Assembly: GCF_042263505.1 (NCBI RefSeq)
Contig: NZ_JBHKFI010000006.1
Coordinates: 124,001 to 188,000 of the forward strand
Origin: Bacillus_BE sp042263505
GTDB taxonomy: Bacteria; Bacillota; Bacilli; Bacillales; Cytobacillaceae
Direction of reading: 5' to 3'
Length of the DNA stretch: 64,000 nucleotides
In this document: in pieces, positions 36,033 through 45,465 of the stretch
Numbering within the stretch: position 1 is the first letter of the stretch
How the letters are laid out: each line of letters begins with the position of its first letter
Translations under genes and position numbers: made by a program
The notes under the pieces: generated by a model
The model's database searches: none
What the model saw: the letters and a program-made list of their open reading frames with translations, nothing else
What the model was told of the DNA's origin: nothing

Positions 36033-37095
36033 TAACCTCCTCCTCTCCTTTCTTTAAGTACTCAACTACCGAAACATCTGTAAACCAATCTCCTTCTTCC
36101 GCATTTGGTTGAACGATATTTTTCCAGGAATGCATAAGCTGTGGACTATAGATTTTTGGCTCTCCTTTTTTCAACTGACAATCCTTCAATTGGAGTGTCC
36201 TATTCAACCCAGCTGACCTTTCTTTAATATCATGAAAAATCTCAGGCCAATAATCCTTTCGAGAGCCGGTATGCGGGTGATTAACAGACCAGAGATACAC
36301 CTTAGAAAATTGTTTTTTATCAGAATATAAGATCTGGTATAACCTTCTACCCAGGATAATACGCTCATGCAGATGACTAAAATAGTGAAGTGATAAACCG
36401 AGAAGCTTAGCATTTTGTCGAACCCCTTCACTTTCTTGATATGGAAATAATATTTGGTTAAAAGTAAGCAAATCCTGTAATTTAAATGGAATCGTTTCTA
36501 AAACTCGTCCCTTAAATTTGGGATTTTGGATGACTCTTTTCTCAAGATAACTTTGTTCATTAATAATTAAGGCCATTGTCAAAATATAGCAATCTTTAGT
36601 TTCCCAAAAATGATTCCAAATCACCTCCATGAATTTGGATACACCTAAATAGGGGATTAAATAAAATAAATTCTGATTTCGCTTCACACTTTCTTCATAC
36701 AACAAAAATTGCGGAAAAACATCTTGAAAAATGAGCCAATTTCCACGTTCTAAAAAAGCAAAAAAATCTTTTGCATTGACATCATTCATGAGTCTGGATA
36801 AAAACTCCCCTTTTAAATCCGTCATATTCCACCCGCCATTTCGGGATACCATATGTCCAAGAAAGGCCCAGTGAATCTCAGGAAAGCGTTGGTAAAAATC
36901 CAGATAGGCTTTCGTTCTTGTCACATTATTTTGATTGAATGGTTGACAAGCCTTTTGCAATTGTTGAAGTAGTTTCTCCTCAGCCTTTGACAGGGAGTCC
37001 CATCGTGGCGGAGATTGATGCGATGATTGTTTCAACTGTTTCTGGATAGTGACTAAATTTTCTGGAAATGAGGATTTTTTTTTAAAGAAAAACAT
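35953..37095 (-). CDS. yppC: YppC family protein (DUF2515)
   Basis: A 380-residue soluble, tryptophan- and arginine-rich helical protein matching the DUF2515 family of spore-formers (B. subtilis YppC). Recognisable stretches are NVTRTKAYLDFYQRFPEIHW and AFLGHMVSRNGGWNMTDL, plus SRKDYWPEIFHDI near the end. Function unknown. The last 27 residues (after KKGEEEV) are encoded by DNA that also carries the ribosome site and start of the next gene, so this tail may be lineage-specific. It is divergent from the sporulenol synthase gene. Confidence 0.82.
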   Translation of the reverse strand: MFFFKKKSSFPENLVTIQKQLKQSSHQSPPRWDSLSKAEEKLLQQLQKACQPFNQNNVTRTKAYLDFYQRFPEIHWAFLGHMVSRNGGWNMTDLKGEFLSRLMNDVNAKDFFAFLERGNWLIFQDVFPQFLLYEESVKRNQNLFYLIPYLGVSKFMEVIWNHFWETKDCYILTMALIINEQSYLEKRVIQNPKFKGRVLETIPFKLQDLLTFNQILFPYQESEGVRQNAKLLGLSLHYFSHLHERIILGRRLYQILYSDKKQFSKVYLWSVNHPHTGSRKDYWPEIFHDIKERSAGLNRTLQLKDCQLKKGEPKIYSPQLMHSWKNIVQPNAEEGDWFTDVSVVEYLKKGEEEVNGDIQREYCKTLETLELATFAKNALF

Positions 37096-37162
37096 AACTG
37101 TTCACGTCCTCAAAGAATATGAATAGGTAACCTGAATTCTTTATTAGGAGGGAGCGAGGAAA

Positions 37163-39043
37163 ATGGATCTACTGGATTTTGTGACGAAACAAATAATAGC
37201 GAAACTACGGAAAGACCAGTCTGAAGATGGTTCTTGGGATTATCCATTTGAAACGGGAATCGCAACAGATGCCTACATGATCATTTTATTAAGGACGTTG
37301 GAATTTCATGATGAAGAGTTTATACAGGAATTAGTCGAAAGAATTTGGAGCCGTCAAAAAGATAATGGTACGTGGAAGCTCTTTGCTGACGAAGAAGGGG
37401 AGGGAAATATAACCTCTACTGTTGAAGCGTATTATGCTTTATTGTATTCTGGGTATATCCAGCAAACAGACGAAAGATTACTACAAGCTAAACAATTTAT
37501 TATTAAACATGGAGGAATTGAAAAATCTCATTTATTTACAAAAATTATGCTTGCTCTAACTGGTCAATACAAGTGGCCGCCTTTTTTCCCAATACCTGTT
37601 GAAACTATTCTCCTTCCCCTCTCATTTCCCATTAATTTTTATGATTTTTCCGTATATGGAAGGGCTAATCTCGCCCCAATCATGATTCTTACCTCTAACA
37701 AATATCAAATCAAAACAGAGAGAAGTCCCGATCTTTCCGACTTATTTGTCACAAGGGGGGATGACTTTTTTAGCTGGAGACATGAACGGAGTGCAAAAGA
37801 ATTCTTTCAAATCATTGAAAATGGGTTAAAAGGGTTAATAGGACTGCCACATGTACTTCACAGGATGGCGATTAAACGGACGAAACAATATATGCTAAAC
37901 CATCTTGAAGCAGATGGAACATTTTACAGTTATTATAGCTCTACCTTTTTAATGATTTTTGCCCTTCTTTCTCTGGGGTACCCCAAAAATGACCCGGTTA
38001 TCATGCGAGCAGTCAATGGTTTAAAGGCTATGAGGGCGGATATTCATGGTCATTCCCATGTGCAATACACAACCGCGGATGTCTGGAATACGTCCTTGAT
38101 TAGCTATGCTCTTCAACAGGCAAGAGTCAAAGAGACAGACCTCATGTTACAAAAAGCAAACGACTATTTATTATCAAGGCAGCATACCAAATATGGTGAC
38201 TGGAGGCTGCATAATCCTGATGTACAACCTGGTGGCTGGGGCTTTTCTGATATTAATACCTTCAATCCTGATGTCGATGATACAACTGCCTCTTTAAGAG
38301 CCATTTCAACCATAAGAAAGAATAATCCAGAGATTCAGTCTAGTTGGAATCGAGCGATTAGATGGTTATATTCGATGCAAAATAAAGACGGAGGCTGGCC
38401 TTCCTTTGAGAAAAATGTGGATAAACAATTATCTAACTTCATTCCAATTCAAGGAGGAAAATTCTTATTAAACGATGCAAGCAGTGCAGATTTAACAGGG
38501 AGAACACTCGAATTTTTTGGAAACTATACAAAAATCTCGAAGCTGCCGGCTGCTATGAAAAGAGGAATACAATGGCTCCTAAACAATCAAGAAAAGGATG
38601 GCTCTTGGTATGGCCGCTGGGGCATCTGTTACCTTTATGGAACCTGGGCAGCTATAACCGGATTGAAAGCAGTTGGAGTTTCTAACCATCCTGCCCTGCA
38701 AAAAGCCGTACAATGGTTAAAGTCGGTTCAAAATGAAGATGGCGGCTGGGGAGAATCCTGCCGAAGTGATATCCAGAATACTTATATTCCTTTAGGCAAA
38801 AGCCATCTTACACAAACGGCTTGGGCCCTTGATGCCCTTATCGCTGCTTCCGAAGAAAACACACCTGAAATTGAAAAAGGCATTGCCTATATCCTTGAAC
38901 ACTGGAATCGCAAGGATTGGGATGAAACATATCCAGTAGGTCAAGGAATGGGTGGCGGGTTTTATATCCATTATCACAGTTATCAATACATTTATCCCCT
39001 TCTTGCACTTAGTCATTTTAAGCAGAAATTTAACAATTCTTAA
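37163..39043 (+). CDS. sqhC: Sporulenol synthase / squalene-hopene-cyclase-like terpene cyclase
   Basis: 626 residues, matching the size and start (MDLLDFVTKQIIAKLRKDQS) of B. subtilis SqhC. That enzyme cyclises tetraprenyl-beta-curcumene to the tetracyclic sporulenol of the spore. The protonating DVDDTTA motif is near 370, and QW repeats are frequent (SEDGSWDYP, KDGGWPSF, KDGSWYGRWG, EDGGWGES). The SHC group-II region NFYDFSVYGRANLAP is present. ATG at 37163 has AGGAGGG upstream. The partner that makes the curcumene substrate (ytpB) is not in the window. Oxidative protection of spores is the known role. Confidence 0.92.
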   Translation: MDLLDFVTKQIIAKLRKDQSEDGSWDYPFETGIATDAYMIILLRTLEFHDEEFIQELVERIWSRQKDNGTWKLFADEEGEGNITSTVEAYYALLYSGYIQQTDERLLQAKQFIIKHGGIEKSHLFTKIMLALTGQYKWPPFFPIPVETILLPLSFPINFYDFSVYGRANLAPIMILTSNKYQIKTERSPDLSDLFVTRGDDFFSWRHERSAKEFFQIIENGLKGLIGLPHVLHRMAIKRTKQYMLNHLEADGTFYSYYSSTFLMIFALLSLGYPKNDPVIMRAVNGLKAMRADIHGHSHVQYTTADVWNTSLISYALQQARVKETDLMLQKANDYLLSRQHTKYGDWRLHNPDVQPGGWGFSDINTFNPDVDDTTASLRAISTIRKNNPEIQSSWNRAIRWLYSMQNKDGGWPSFEKNVDKQLSNFIPIQGGKFLLNDASSADLTGRTLEFFGNYTKISKLPAAMKRGIQWLLNNQEKDGSWYGRWGICYLYGTWAAITGLKAVGVSNHPALQKAVQWLKSVQNEDGGWGESCRSDIQNTYIPLGKSHLTQTAWALDALIAASEENTPEIEKGIAYILEHWNRKDWDETYPVGQGMGGGFYIHYHSYQYIYPLLALSHFKQKFNNS

Positions 39044-39130
39044 TTACCAGCTTTTGAAACTTAAGGAAGCATTTTTTTCGAAAATAATGGAAAAGATAAC
39101 AACGAAGCATTTTAACAAGGAGGCACGTTC

Positions 39131-39247
39131 ATGGAGAATACCCATGAGTTTGTAGAGAAACTTCACGATCAAAAGAAAAAAGTAGAAAAAAACAATAAAC
39201 ACGGAAAAGGCCATCCCGAGCGGCAGCTTCCTAATAAACAGCATTAA
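39131..39247 (+). CDS. DUF4023 small protein, 38 residues
   Basis: ATG at 39131 follows AAGGAGG and opens a 38-residue basic, His-rich frame, MENTHEFVEKLHDQKKKVE through GKGHPERQLPNKQH. This matches DUF4023, a Bacillus family of tiny proteins that start MESTHEFVEKLH and end LPNKQH. Function unknown. It is 87 bp after sqhC, perhaps cotranscribed, and is followed by a strong terminator. Confidence 0.82.
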   Translation: MENTHEFVEKLHDQKKKVEKNNKHGKGHPERQLPNKQH

Positions 39248-39254
39248 TTTTCGA

Positions 39255-39289
39255 AAATAAAGGAGTACCCCCTACGTACTCCTTTATTT
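39255..39289. terminator. Bidirectional terminator
   Basis: A perfect 14-bp stem AAATAAAGGAGTAC / GTACTCCTTTATTT with a 7-nt loop lies between convergent genes. Confidence 0.9.
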
Positions 39290-39325
39290 CAGTTTATTAA
39301 GTTTACATAACGTTATTATTGTTAA

Positions 39326-40624
39326 TTAAATAATAAAACCTTGCTTTTTAGCCTCAAATAATAATTCTTCCCTAAATTTTGGATGAGCAATTGCAATTAA
39401 AGCTTTTGCACGATCTGCGATACATTTTCCTCTAAGCTCGGCAACACCGTATTCTGTCACGATCATATCTGCATCATTTTTCGAAGTGGTAACAACCGAA
39501 CCTGGTGAAAGATTTGGTTGAATTTTGGATAATCTTTCATCTCGGGTTGTTGAGTGCAGACAAATGAACCCTTTTCCTTCCTTGGAAAAAAGTGCTCCTC
39601 TTGCAAAATCTGATTGCCCCCCACTAGAGCTATAATATTTTCCGCCAATTGTTTCTGAAGCACATTGACCAAAGAAATCAACTTCAGTTGTTGCATTGAT
39701 AGAAATCATTTTGTCTTCCTTGGCAATTTCCCTTGGATCATTTACGATATCCACTGGTAAAAATTCAACTCCAACATTGTTATTAATGAAATCATATAAC
39801 CGTTGGGAGCCAAAAGCAAAGGTTGTAACGATTTTTCCCTTATAGGTATTCTTCAGCATCCCATCGATGACGCCCATTTCCACTAAATCAACGATTCCAT
39901 CAGAGATTAACTCGGAATGAACACCAAGGTGCTGATGATTTTCTAACTGACTTATAACCGCATTTGGAATAGCACCTATTCCAGCTTGAAGTGTGGAACC
40001 GTTATCAATTCGTTCCGCAATAAATCCAGCGATTTTCCGATCAACATCGGTCACTGTTGCTGAACCTGATTCTGTTAATGGATAATCGGTTTCAATAAAT
40101 CCTTCAACTTGACTCACATGAATTTGATTTGCACCAAATGTCCTTGGCATCTGCTTATTTACTTCAAGGAAAAAAGGTACCTTGCCGATAAAGCTTGCTG
40201 CATAATCTGCTTGTGTTCCTAATGAAAAGTACCCATGTTCATCCATCGGAGAAGCACATGCAACAACACGTGATGCTTTCGTCGTTGCTAACATGATCTT
40301 AGGCACCTCATGAAAATGGTTTGGAACAAGTTCGCATTGACCTTGTAAAAAAGCTTTTCTTGTAGCCCCACTCAAGAAATAAGAAACATGCTCTAAGGAT
40401 CCCCGATATTGACCATGAATATATGCACGATCTCTCAAGGTTAACATTTGGTGAATCCTTACCCCTTTGAAACGAAAAGCATTTTCTTCAAGTACATCTA
40501 GAAGAATTTTTGGTTCCCCATTGGTTAATGGAATGATGATGTCCTCCCCATCTTTAATCAGAGACAAGAAATCATCTGTCGATTTCCTTTTTGTCATCAT
40601 CCGATCTTCAACATATGTTTTCAT
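39326..40624 (-). CDS. Acetyl-CoA hydrolase / CoA-transferase family protein
   Basis: 432 residues from ATG at 40624 (GGGTGGT about 7 nt upstream); the open frame to 40792 is rejected for lack of a ribosome site. It is a class I CoA-transferase of the Cat1/4-hydroxybutyrate-CoA-transferase group: GIGAIPNAVISQL, the catalytic glutamate in GVHSELISDG (near 236) and YYSSSGGQSDFARGA near the end. Likely reactions are acyl-CoA + acetate exchange or acetyl-CoA hydrolysis in acetate or butyrate metabolism. An upstream cre-like site suggests glucose repression. It sits next to aspA/dcuA but has its own promoter region. Confidence 0.88.
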   Translation of the reverse strand: MKTYVEDRMMTKRKSTDDFLSLIKDGEDIIIPLTNGEPKILLDVLEENAFRFKGVRIHQMLTLRDRAYIHGQYRGSLEHVSYFLSGATRKAFLQGQCELVPNHFHEVPKIMLATTKASRVVACASPMDEHGYFSLGTQADYAASFIGKVPFFLEVNKQMPRTFGANQIHVSQVEGFIETDYPLTESGSATVTDVDRKIAGFIAERIDNGSTLQAGIGAIPNAVISQLENHQHLGVHSELISDGIVDLVEMGVIDGMLKNTYKGKIVTTFAFGSQRLYDFINNNVGVEFLPVDIVNDPREIAKEDKMISINATTEVDFFGQCASETIGGKYYSSSGGQSDFARGALFSKEGKGFICLHSTTRDERLSKIQPNLSPGSVVTTSKNDADMIVTEYGVAELRGKCIADRAKALIAIAHPKFREELLFEAKKQGFII

Positions 40625-40666
40625 ACTTTTACCACCCGCAATTGTTTGAATTTTTCCTCTTTTATA

Positions 40667-40681
40667 TAATAACGCTTTCAA
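40667..40681 (-). promoter_or_regulatory. cre-like CcpA site upstream of the CoA hydrolase gene
   Basis: Minus-strand TTGAAAGCGTTATTA fits the cre consensus with one mismatch. It lies 43-57 bp before the start codon, where bound CcpA would block transcription. Apart from this and the terminator at 40833-40873, 40625-40980 holds no gene. Confidence 0.5.
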
Positions 40682-40832
40682 TGTATAAATTTGTAGAAAA
40701 AATTCGGAAAAAACTAATTTTTTTCGAATAATTTTTGAACAAATCGAATTATTCTTACAATTGCTTACATATTTATAATATTCTTGCATCATTCATCTGA
40801 TTTTTTTATAAGATTTTGTAATAAATCTTATT

Positions 40833-40873
40833 TAGAAAAAAGGCATTGAAAACTAGTTTAGTTTTCAATGCCT
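40833..40873 (-). terminator. Terminator of the dcuA-aspA operon
   Basis: A perfect 14-bp stem AGGCATTGAAAACT / AGTTTTCAATGCCT with a 5-nt loop is followed on the minus strand by a T run. Confidence 0.92.
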
Positions 40874-40980
40874 CATTGCTTTTAACATATTGATTGTCAT
40901 TGCGCTTGGCTAAATTTATCCTTTCAACCACGTAAGATATTGACTAATTATGAAAAAAGCTTCCAAATGAACCTTCCTTC

Positions 40981-42435
40981 TTATACAGAAGCCAATTCCT
41001 TTGATCCATCTTTCTTTTTATCCTTAAGTAATTCTTTACCTGAGATACCTGGATGAGTCATTTCAAATGGATTTAAAATAGCGTCTAATTCTTGTTCCGT
41101 TAAAACTCCTCTTTCGAGCACGATTTCACGAACAGGTTTATTGGTTAAGATCGCTTCCCTCGCAATGGAGGCGGCTGTTTCATAACCAACATGAGGATTA
41201 ATCGCTGTAATAACTCCAACACTATTATCTACATAAGCTTGCATTCTTTCTTTATTTGCGGTAATACCGCTTAAGCAGTACTTACGGAATACAGTAAATA
41301 CATTATTCATGATATGAATCGATTGTAATAGATTGAAGACAAGCACTGGTTCCATAACATTTAATTCAAATTGACCAGCTTCAGAGGCCATGCTAATCGT
41401 TAAGTCATTCCCAACCACTTGGAAAGCACTTTGGTTAACGACTTCCGCCATTACTGGGTTTACTTTTCCTGGCATGATGGAAGATCCAGGTTGACGAGGT
41501 GGAAGATTGATTTCTCCAAGACCACATCGCGGTCCAGAAGTCATTAGACGTAAATCATTGGCAACCTTAGACATATTCAGCATGCATACCTTTAAAGCGG
41601 AGGAAACTTCAACATAGCAATCTGTGTTCTGCGTACCATCCACTAAATCTCTTGATCCTTTAATTGGATAACCACTGAATTTGGCAAGGAAAAAATCAGC
41701 CTTTTCGATATATTCAGGGTCTGCATTGAGCCCGGTTCCAACAGCCGTCGCACCCATATTAACTTCAAATAGATGCTCACGAGTTTGTTCGATCCGATTA
41801 ATATCTCTCTTTAACACACGAGCATAGGCTTCAAATTCTTGTCCAAGTCGAATTGGAACGGCATCCTGCAAATGTGTCCGCCCCATTTTTAAAATATCAT
41901 CGAACTCATGGGATTTCCACATAAATTCAGAATGCAACTCTTCCATCGTGTTCAATAATTCTTCTAATCCAACAAGAACAGAGAGATGAACAGCCGTTGG
42001 GAACGAGTCATTCGTGGATTGTGCCATATTGACATGAGAATTTGGACTAATTACTTTGTAATTTCCCTTCTTTTCTCCAATGATTTCTAGGGCCCGGTTT
42101 GCGATGACCTCATTTGTATTCATATTAATTGAAGTACCAGCTCCACCTTGGATTGGATCTACAATAAACTCTTCATGAAGCTTACCTTCAATAACTTCAT
42201 CACAAGCTTTTTCAATGGCATCAGCAATTTTTTTATCTAATTGACCGATTGCACAGTTTGCCATCGCGGCTGATTTTTTAACAGTCGCCATTGCCTTGAT
42301 AAGCTTAGAGTCAATGCGATAGCCGGTAATTGGAAAGTTTTCAATTGCTCGCATTGTTTGCACTCCATAATATGCATCAACAGGAACTTCCTTTTCACCT
42401 AAAAAATCTTTTTCAATACGGATTGAGTTGTTCAT
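40981..42435 (-). CDS. aspA: Aspartate ammonia-lyase
   Basis: This enzyme interconverts L-aspartate with fumarate and ammonia. The 484 residues of the fumarase/aspartase superfamily carry TNEVIANRA, MAQSTNDSFPTAVH, GRTHLQDAVP and the mobile catalytic loop GSSIMPGKVNP near 318-328. Aspartase rather than fumarase is favoured by GGAGTSINMNTNEV and by the adjacent C4-dicarboxylate transporter, 31 bp upstream in the same operon. Together they import aspartate or exchange it for fumarate/succinate. The start at 42435 is preceded by AGGGAG. Confidence 0.93.
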   Translation of the reverse strand: MNNSIRIEKDFLGEKEVPVDAYYGVQTMRAIENFPITGYRIDSKLIKAMATVKKSAAMANCAIGQLDKKIADAIEKACDEVIEGKLHEEFIVDPIQGGAGTSINMNTNEVIANRALEIIGEKKGNYKVISPNSHVNMAQSTNDSFPTAVHLSVLVGLEELLNTMEELHSEFMWKSHEFDDILKMGRTHLQDAVPIRLGQEFEAYARVLKRDINRIEQTREHLFEVNMGATAVGTGLNADPEYIEKADFFLAKFSGYPIKGSRDLVDGTQNTDCYVEVSSALKVCMLNMSKVANDLRLMTSGPRCGLGEINLPPRQPGSSIMPGKVNPVMAEVVNQSAFQVVGNDLTISMASEAGQFELNVMEPVLVFNLLQSIHIMNNVFTVFRKYCLSGITANKERMQAYVDNSVGVITAINPHVGYETAASIAREAILTNKPVREIVLERGVLTEQELDAILNPFEMTHPGISGKELLKDKKKDGSKELASV

Positions 42436-42466
42436 ATCTGTCCACTCCCTATTTATGATCTAATCA

Positions 42467-43783
42467 TTAAAGAATAATGGAACTTAACAAAATACCAATG
42501 GCTACTGCACCAATTGTTGCAATTAATCCTGGAATCATAAAGCTATGATTTAAAATATATTTTCCTATTCTTGTTGTACCTGTTCTATCAAAGTTGATTG
42601 CAGCAACAACGGTTGGATAGTTTGGAATGAAGAAATATCCATTAACCGCAGGGAACATGGCAATAAGAAGGGCTGGATTAATACTTAAGGCAATCCCTAA
42701 TGGCATTAAAGTATTAACGGTTGCAGCTTGGCTATATAAAAGAATTGATAATGCGAATAAAGCCACCGCAAATAACCAAGGAGCAGCTGTAACTAAATCA
42801 GAAATAGAATTATCGATTAATTTAGCATTTCCATTAAAGAAAGTGTCGCCCATCCATGCGATACCGAAAATAGCAACAACGGCTGTAGCACCTGCTTTAA
42901 ATACACTGCCTGAAACTATTTTTTCAATATTTGGTTTACAGAAGATAATCATAAGCGCAGCGAATGTCAACATCACAATTTCGATTGCAGTTGGCATTGT
43001 CATTCTTGTGAATACACCTTCAACATCCCAGCCTGGACGTAATTTTTCAAATGAACCAAGGACAACAACTAAAAGGGCTGCTATAAGAAATAAAATAACG
43101 GAAAGCTTAGCATTTTTGGTTGGAATAAAATCAACCTTATCCTTTTTAATTGGTGCTAAACCTTCTTCGAGGCGTTTTAAATATTCTGGATCCTGATTCA
43201 ACTCTTTTCCCGTTTTGCTTGATACAAAAGCTGCGATCATACAAGCAATAAAGGTTGAAGGAATACAGATTTCAAGTATGTTAAGTAAGCTAATATCAAA
43301 ATCTGTTAAGAACGCTAGTAAAGCAACAGTTGCGGCTGAAATTGGACTTGCTGTAATCGCTTGCTGCGAAGCGATAACGGCAATAGACATTGGCCGTTCA
43401 GGTCTAACACCAGATTCACGAGAAACCTCTGCAATAACTGGTAATACAGAATAAGCAACATGCCCTGTTCCTGCACAAAAAGTAAACAGGTATGTAACTA
43501 TCGGAGCAATAAAAGTAATATGCTTTGGATTTTTTCTTAATGCTTTTTCTGCTAAATAGACTAGGTAATCCATTCCTCCAGATGCTTGCAGAGCTCCTGC
43601 TGCTGTCACAACTGCCAAAATCATGAGCATAACATCAATTGGTGCTGACGTAGGCTGGAGATGAAATCCAAAAACTAGAATAGCTAAACCTACCCCACCC
43701 ATGACTCCTAACCCTACTCCACCCATTCTTGCACCAATGAAAATACACAGTAGTAGAATAATAAATTCAATCCAAAACATCAT
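42467..43783 (-). CDS. dcuA: Anaerobic C4-dicarboxylate transporter, DcuA/DcuB family
   Basis: A 438-residue protein with 10-12 membrane segments, belonging to the Dcu exchanger family (IGARMGGVGLGVMGGVGLAI, FCAGTGHVAYSVLPVI, ASQQAITASPISAATVALL). It exchanges fumarate, aspartate and succinate. The 5'-extended frame from TTG at 43798 contains the GGAGGG ribosome site itself; ATG at 43783 (8 nt spacing) is the start. It is first in the operon with aspA and is preceded by an exact TGTGA-N6-TCACA box. Confidence 0.92.
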   Translation of the reverse strand: MMFWIEFIILLLCIFIGARMGGVGLGVMGGVGLAILVFGFHLQPTSAPIDVMLMILAVVTAAGALQASGGMDYLVYLAEKALRKNPKHITFIAPIVTYLFTFCAGTGHVAYSVLPVIAEVSRESGVRPERPMSIAVIASQQAITASPISAATVALLAFLTDFDISLLNILEICIPSTFIACMIAAFVSSKTGKELNQDPEYLKRLEEGLAPIKKDKVDFIPTKNAKLSVILFLIAALLVVVLGSFEKLRPGWDVEGVFTRMTMPTAIEIVMLTFAALMIIFCKPNIEKIVSGSVFKAGATAVVAIFGIAWMGDTFFNGNAKLIDNSISDLVTAAPWLFAVALFALSILLYSQAATVNTLMPLGIALSINPALLIAMFPAVNGYFFIPNYPTVVAAINFDRTGTTRIGKYILNHSFMIPGLIATIGAVAIGILLSSIIL

Positions 43784-43887
43784 TGTGGTTCCCTCCAATC
43801 ATTCATCATTCTAAAATAGTAGAAATGAAAAGAACGAAAAATTAAACCCTCATACCTTTTTTGGTTTCACCTTCTTCAAATATTTTT

Positions 43888-43903
43888 TGTGAAACTTTTC
43901 ACA
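43888..43903 (-). promoter_or_regulatory. Fnr/Crp-type box upstream of dcuA
   Basis: TGTGA-AACTTT-TCACA is an exact match to the TGTGA-N6-TCACA consensus of Bacillus Fnr, 105 bp before dcuA. An additional inverted repeat, CACAGGA (43900-43906) with TCCTGTG (43923-43929), overlaps its edge. The 43784-44181 interval is the shared promoter region of the dcuA operon and the divergent two-component genes and contains no ORF. Confidence 0.6.
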
Positions 43904-44181
43904 GGAGTTAATATACTCTCTTTCCTGTGAGGAGGATCTTTTTTTTGGAAAGCTTTCTTGATGTTTTTTATTCCAAACTTAGTGTAAATCTCACCCTACA
44001 GAAATCTACAAAAAAATACAAATGTAGTCTAAAAAAGAATTTGAATTTTATATGTCCTATACAAATTTTTGTCAAATATACTAAATCTATTTTTTAAAAT
44101 TTTGCTATACAATAAGATTATAGAAAGGGCATCTTCCTCTTTGCCAACCCTCTAATCCGCTGTTGATAAAGGAAGTCATCG

Positions 44182-45459
44182 ATGATGAAAGAACGAATAC
44201 TCATTTATTTAGCCATAATGATTTTTGTCCCTATTGGTGGAGAATTTAAGTTTTTTCCATTGGAAGGTGATTTACGGGTTAGTCTTGGAACACCTGTATT
44301 TTTCTTTTTTCTCTTATGGTCTAGAAAAATCAATGTACGTGCTGCCGGATTTCTTGTTGGAACCTCTGTTGTTGCTTTTCGTATGTGCTTGGAGTTTCTT
44401 TTTAATCACCATACGGATCTTTACGAAATTTTCATCATGCATTTTCCTGCCTTTTTCTATTACCTCACCTTTTCCCTACTTTTTTATTTATTAAAAGTGA
44501 ATGAACTCTATCAGAAACCGCTATTATTAGGCTTTATGGGGACTATAATGGAAATTTCAGCAAGCACGGCTGAAATTCTCTTTAGGCATTTTTTCTCCAA
44601 TGATCCCATAACGGTTTATACTTACTTTGTTATTGCTGTTATTGCGATTATTCGAAGCTTTTTTGTCTTGGGATTCTTTAATATTATGATTCTAAGAGAG
44701 ATGAAAACAGCTGAGGAGAAACAGCGCTTGCAGAATCAGCAAATGCTTGTTCATATTTCTCATCTATTTGTGGAGATGATTCAATTAAAGAAATCCATGA
44801 AAAACACAGAAGAACTTACGCAAGTATGCTACAAACTATATCGCGATTTAAAAAAGAAAGAATCCCTTAAGGACTTTGCCGCCACTGCCTTAAAAATCGC
44901 GGGACAAGTTCATGAAATTAAAAAAGACCATCAGCGTATTCACGCTGGATTAGCGAAACTAACTGTCAAGGACCATATTTTAGATTATATGGATATTGAA
45001 GAAATCATTCAGGTAGTCATTTCTGCCAATGAGAGTTATTCAACTTCACTTGGAAAATCCATTCATTTCAAGACAGACATCAATGGCAGCCATAGACCTT
45101 ACCATACGTTTATCCTGTTATCCATTTTGAATAATTTATATGCCAATGCAGTAGAAGCAATAAAAGAACATGGTTGGATTCATATCCATGTAAACACAAG
45201 AAATGAACTAATTGAAATTGAGGTAACCGATAATGGTCCAGGAATCTCACCTAGGGCAAAAGAATACATTTTTGAACCTGGGTTTACAACAAAATTTGAT
45301 TCTGAAGGAAATGCCTCTAACGGAATTGGTCTAAGCTATATCAAAAATCTAATTCAGGATTTAAAAGGGACCATCCACTTAGATGATCAGGCGTTGTTAC
45401 AACATGAAACGAAATTTCAAATTCATCTTCCAATTAATAGTTTAGTAGAGAAAGGATAA
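44182..45459 (+). CDS. GlnK-type membrane sensor histidine kinase
   Basis: A 425-residue kinase. About six N-terminal membrane helices (1-185) form the sensor; a helical linker carries HEIKKDHQRIHAGL (candidate phospho-His region near 254-260). A HATPase follows (NNLYANAVEAI, DNGPGISPRAKEYIFEPGF, NGIGLSYIKNL). This layout and the following regulator match B. subtilis GlnK/GlnL, which senses glutamine. Here the divergent neighbour is dcuA-aspA, so aspartate, fumarate or another C4 signal is my inference. ATG at 44182 has GGAAG 6 nt upstream. Confidence 0.85.
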   Translation: MMKERILIYLAIMIFVPIGGEFKFFPLEGDLRVSLGTPVFFFFLLWSRKINVRAAGFLVGTSVVAFRMCLEFLFNHHTDLYEIFIMHFPAFFYYLTFSLLFYLLKVNELYQKPLLLGFMGTIMEISASTAEILFRHFFSNDPITVYTYFVIAVIAIIRSFFVLGFFNIMILREMKTAEEKQRLQNQQMLVHISHLFVEMIQLKKSMKNTEELTQVCYKLYRDLKKKESLKDFAATALKIAGQVHEIKKDHQRIHAGLAKLTVKDHILDYMDIEEIIQVVISANESYSTSLGKSIHFKTDINGSHRPYHTFILLSILNNLYANAVEAIKEHGWIHIHVNTRNELIEIEVTDNGPGISPRAKEYIFEPGFTTKFDSEGNASNGIGLSYIKNLIQDLKGTIHLDDQALLQHETKFQIHLPINSLVEKG

Positions 45460-45465
45460 TGTACA

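Noticed and set aside
42627..43196. 189-residue plus-strand frame opposite dcuA
   Set aside because: Low-complexity antisense of membrane helices; the dcuA reading is unambiguous.
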